Shown here piece by piece: positions 62,652-64,000 of a stretch of DNA of 64,000 nucleotides. The stretch is taken from positions 223,194,975-223,258,974 of the forward strand of contig NC_134399.1 of NCBI RefSeq assembly GCF_050003625.1. The letters run 5' to 3'. This DNA comes from Haematobia irritans (Eukaryota > Arthropoda > Insecta > Diptera > Muscidae). The notes under the pieces were generated by a model, which worked only from the letters and a program-made list of their open reading frames with translations, did no database searches and was not told the origin of the DNA. Position numbers and translations under genes: made by a program. Each line of letters begins with the position of its first letter. The first letter of the stretch is position 1.

Positions 62652-64000
62652 AATTTTGTCAGAATAAAGTTTGACAAATTTTTCTATAGAAATAAAATTT
62701 TGACAAATTTTTCCATAGAAATAAAATTTTGACAAAATTTTCTATAGAAAAAAAATTTTGACAAAAATTTTTATAGAAATAAAATTTTGACAAAATTTTC
62801 TATAGAAATAAAATTTTGACAAAATTTTCTATAGAAATAAAATTTTGACAAAATTTTCTATAGAAATAAAATTTTGACAAAATTTTCTATAGAAATAAAA
62901 TTTTGACAAAATTGTCTATAGAAATAAAATTTTGACAAAATTTTCTATAGAAATAAAATTTTGGCAAAATTTTCTATAGAAATAAAATTTTGACAAAATT
63001 TTCTATAGAAATAAAATTTTGGCAAAATTTTCTATAGAAAGAAAATGTTGACAAAATTTTCTATAGAAATAAAATTTTGACAAAATTTTCTATAGAAATA
63101 AAATTTTGACAAAATTTTCTATAGAAATAAAATTTTGACAAAATTTTCTATAGAAATAAAATTTTGACAAAATTTTCTATAGAAATAAAATTTTGACAAA
63201 ATTTTCTATAGAAATAAAATTTTGACAAAATTTTCTATAGAAATAAAATTTTGACAAAATTTTCTATAGAAATAAAATTTTGACAAAATTTTCTATAGAA
63301 ATAAAATTTTGACAAAATTTTCTATAGAAATAAAATTTTGACAAAATTTTCTATAGAAATAAAATTTTGACAAAATTTTCTATAGGAATAAAATTTTGAC
63401 AAAATTTTCTATAGAAATTAAATTTTGGCAAAATTTTCTATAGAAATAAAAATTTGGCAAAATTTTCTATAGAAATAAAATTTTGACAAAATTATCTATA
63501 GAAATAAAATTTTGACAAAATTTTCTATAGAAATAAAATTTTGACAAACTTTTCTTGGGAAATAAAATTTTAACAACTATATAGAAACTAGATTTTGACA
63601 AAATTTATATTTATGTAGAAAATAAATTTTGACAAAATTTTCTATAGAAATAAAATTTTGACAAAAATTTCTATAGAAATAACATTTTGACAAAATTTTC
63701 TATAGAAATAAAATTTTGGCAAAATTTTCTATAGAAATAAAATTTTGACAAAATTTTCTATAGAAATAAAATTTTGACAAAATTTTCTATAGAAAGAAAA
63801 TGTTGACAAAATTTTCTATAGAAATAAAATTTTGACAAAATTTTCTATAGAAATAAAATTTTGACAAAATTTTCTATAGAAATAAAATTTTGACAAAATT
63901 TTCTAGAGAAATAAAATTTTGACAAAATTTTCTATAGAAATAAAATTTTGACAAAATTTTCTATAGAAATAAAATTTTGACAAAATTTTCTATAGAAATA
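62652..64000 (+). repeat. 29 bp minisatellite, ~46 copies, continuing past the window
   Basis: The unit, from GACAAAATTTTCTATAG through AAATAAAATTTT, repeats every 29 bp (for example CTATAG at 62829 and 62858). Most units are identical, with sparse variants (GGCAAAA, AAAGAAAATG). One scrambled patch lies at about 63545-63630. The unit has AAAATTTT twice and an imperfect dyad. Confidence 0.95.

Noticed and set aside
62652..64000. CRISPR-like direct repeat array
   Set aside because: Units are contiguous with no unique spacers, and the genome is animal. It is a minisatellite.

Overview
The window is eukaryotic nuclear DNA from a higher fly. It is AT-rich, intron-split and crowded with mobile elements. 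Two single-copy host genes can be read with clean GT-AG exon joins, and both lie on the minus strand. They are pod1 (the coronin-7 type, double-repeat coronin; 13 coding exons, 18403-32676) and the 3' part of C3G (the Rap1 guanine nucleotide exchange factor; at least 8 exons, 52032 to about 61621, continuing past the right edge). Both proteins look like the dipteran orthologues. The repeat types (several hAT, mariner and piggyBac MITEs, and a tRNA-derived SINE ending in CCTAA repeats) suggest a calyptrate/muscid-like fly. That last step is inference, not proof.

Layout. 1-15840: a palindromic-MITE cluster and a ~320 bp tandem repeat, into which a hAT-type element inserted. That element holds a mariner, which holds an 11.4 kb LTR retrotransposon, whose left LTR holds a 240 bp MITE. 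Target-site duplications are visible at each insertion. 15840-18402: unique AT-rich DNA downstream of pod1. 18403-32676: pod1, with large introns filled by a mariner (itself split by a non-LTR retrotransposon), a 152 bp tandem array carrying a SINE, and hAT MITEs rich in CGTGAG motifs. 32677-52031: about 19 kb between the genes with no recognisable host exon, holding a 795 bp foldback element, non-LTR fragments, nested MITEs and a ~250 bp satellite. 52032-61621: C3G, whose last intron (6.3 kb) holds two piggyBac-type TTAA elements and a second 153 bp array. 62395-64000: a repeat leader, then a 29 bp minisatellite that runs off the window.

Function. Pod1 crosslinks actin and microtubules. C3G activates Rap1 downstream of Crk adaptors. 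Both serve cytoskeleton and adhesion control, but nothing in the sequence shows them regulated together. The LTR element is the only mobile element here with intact long ORFs (gag and pol). It has equal-length LTRs once the MITE is removed, and a correctly phased GGGAAAC frameshift heptamer at the gag/pol overlap. I found no CRISPR array, no stand-alone tRNA or rRNA gene, and no new multi-gene system. What is most unusual is the depth and legibility of the transposon nesting.
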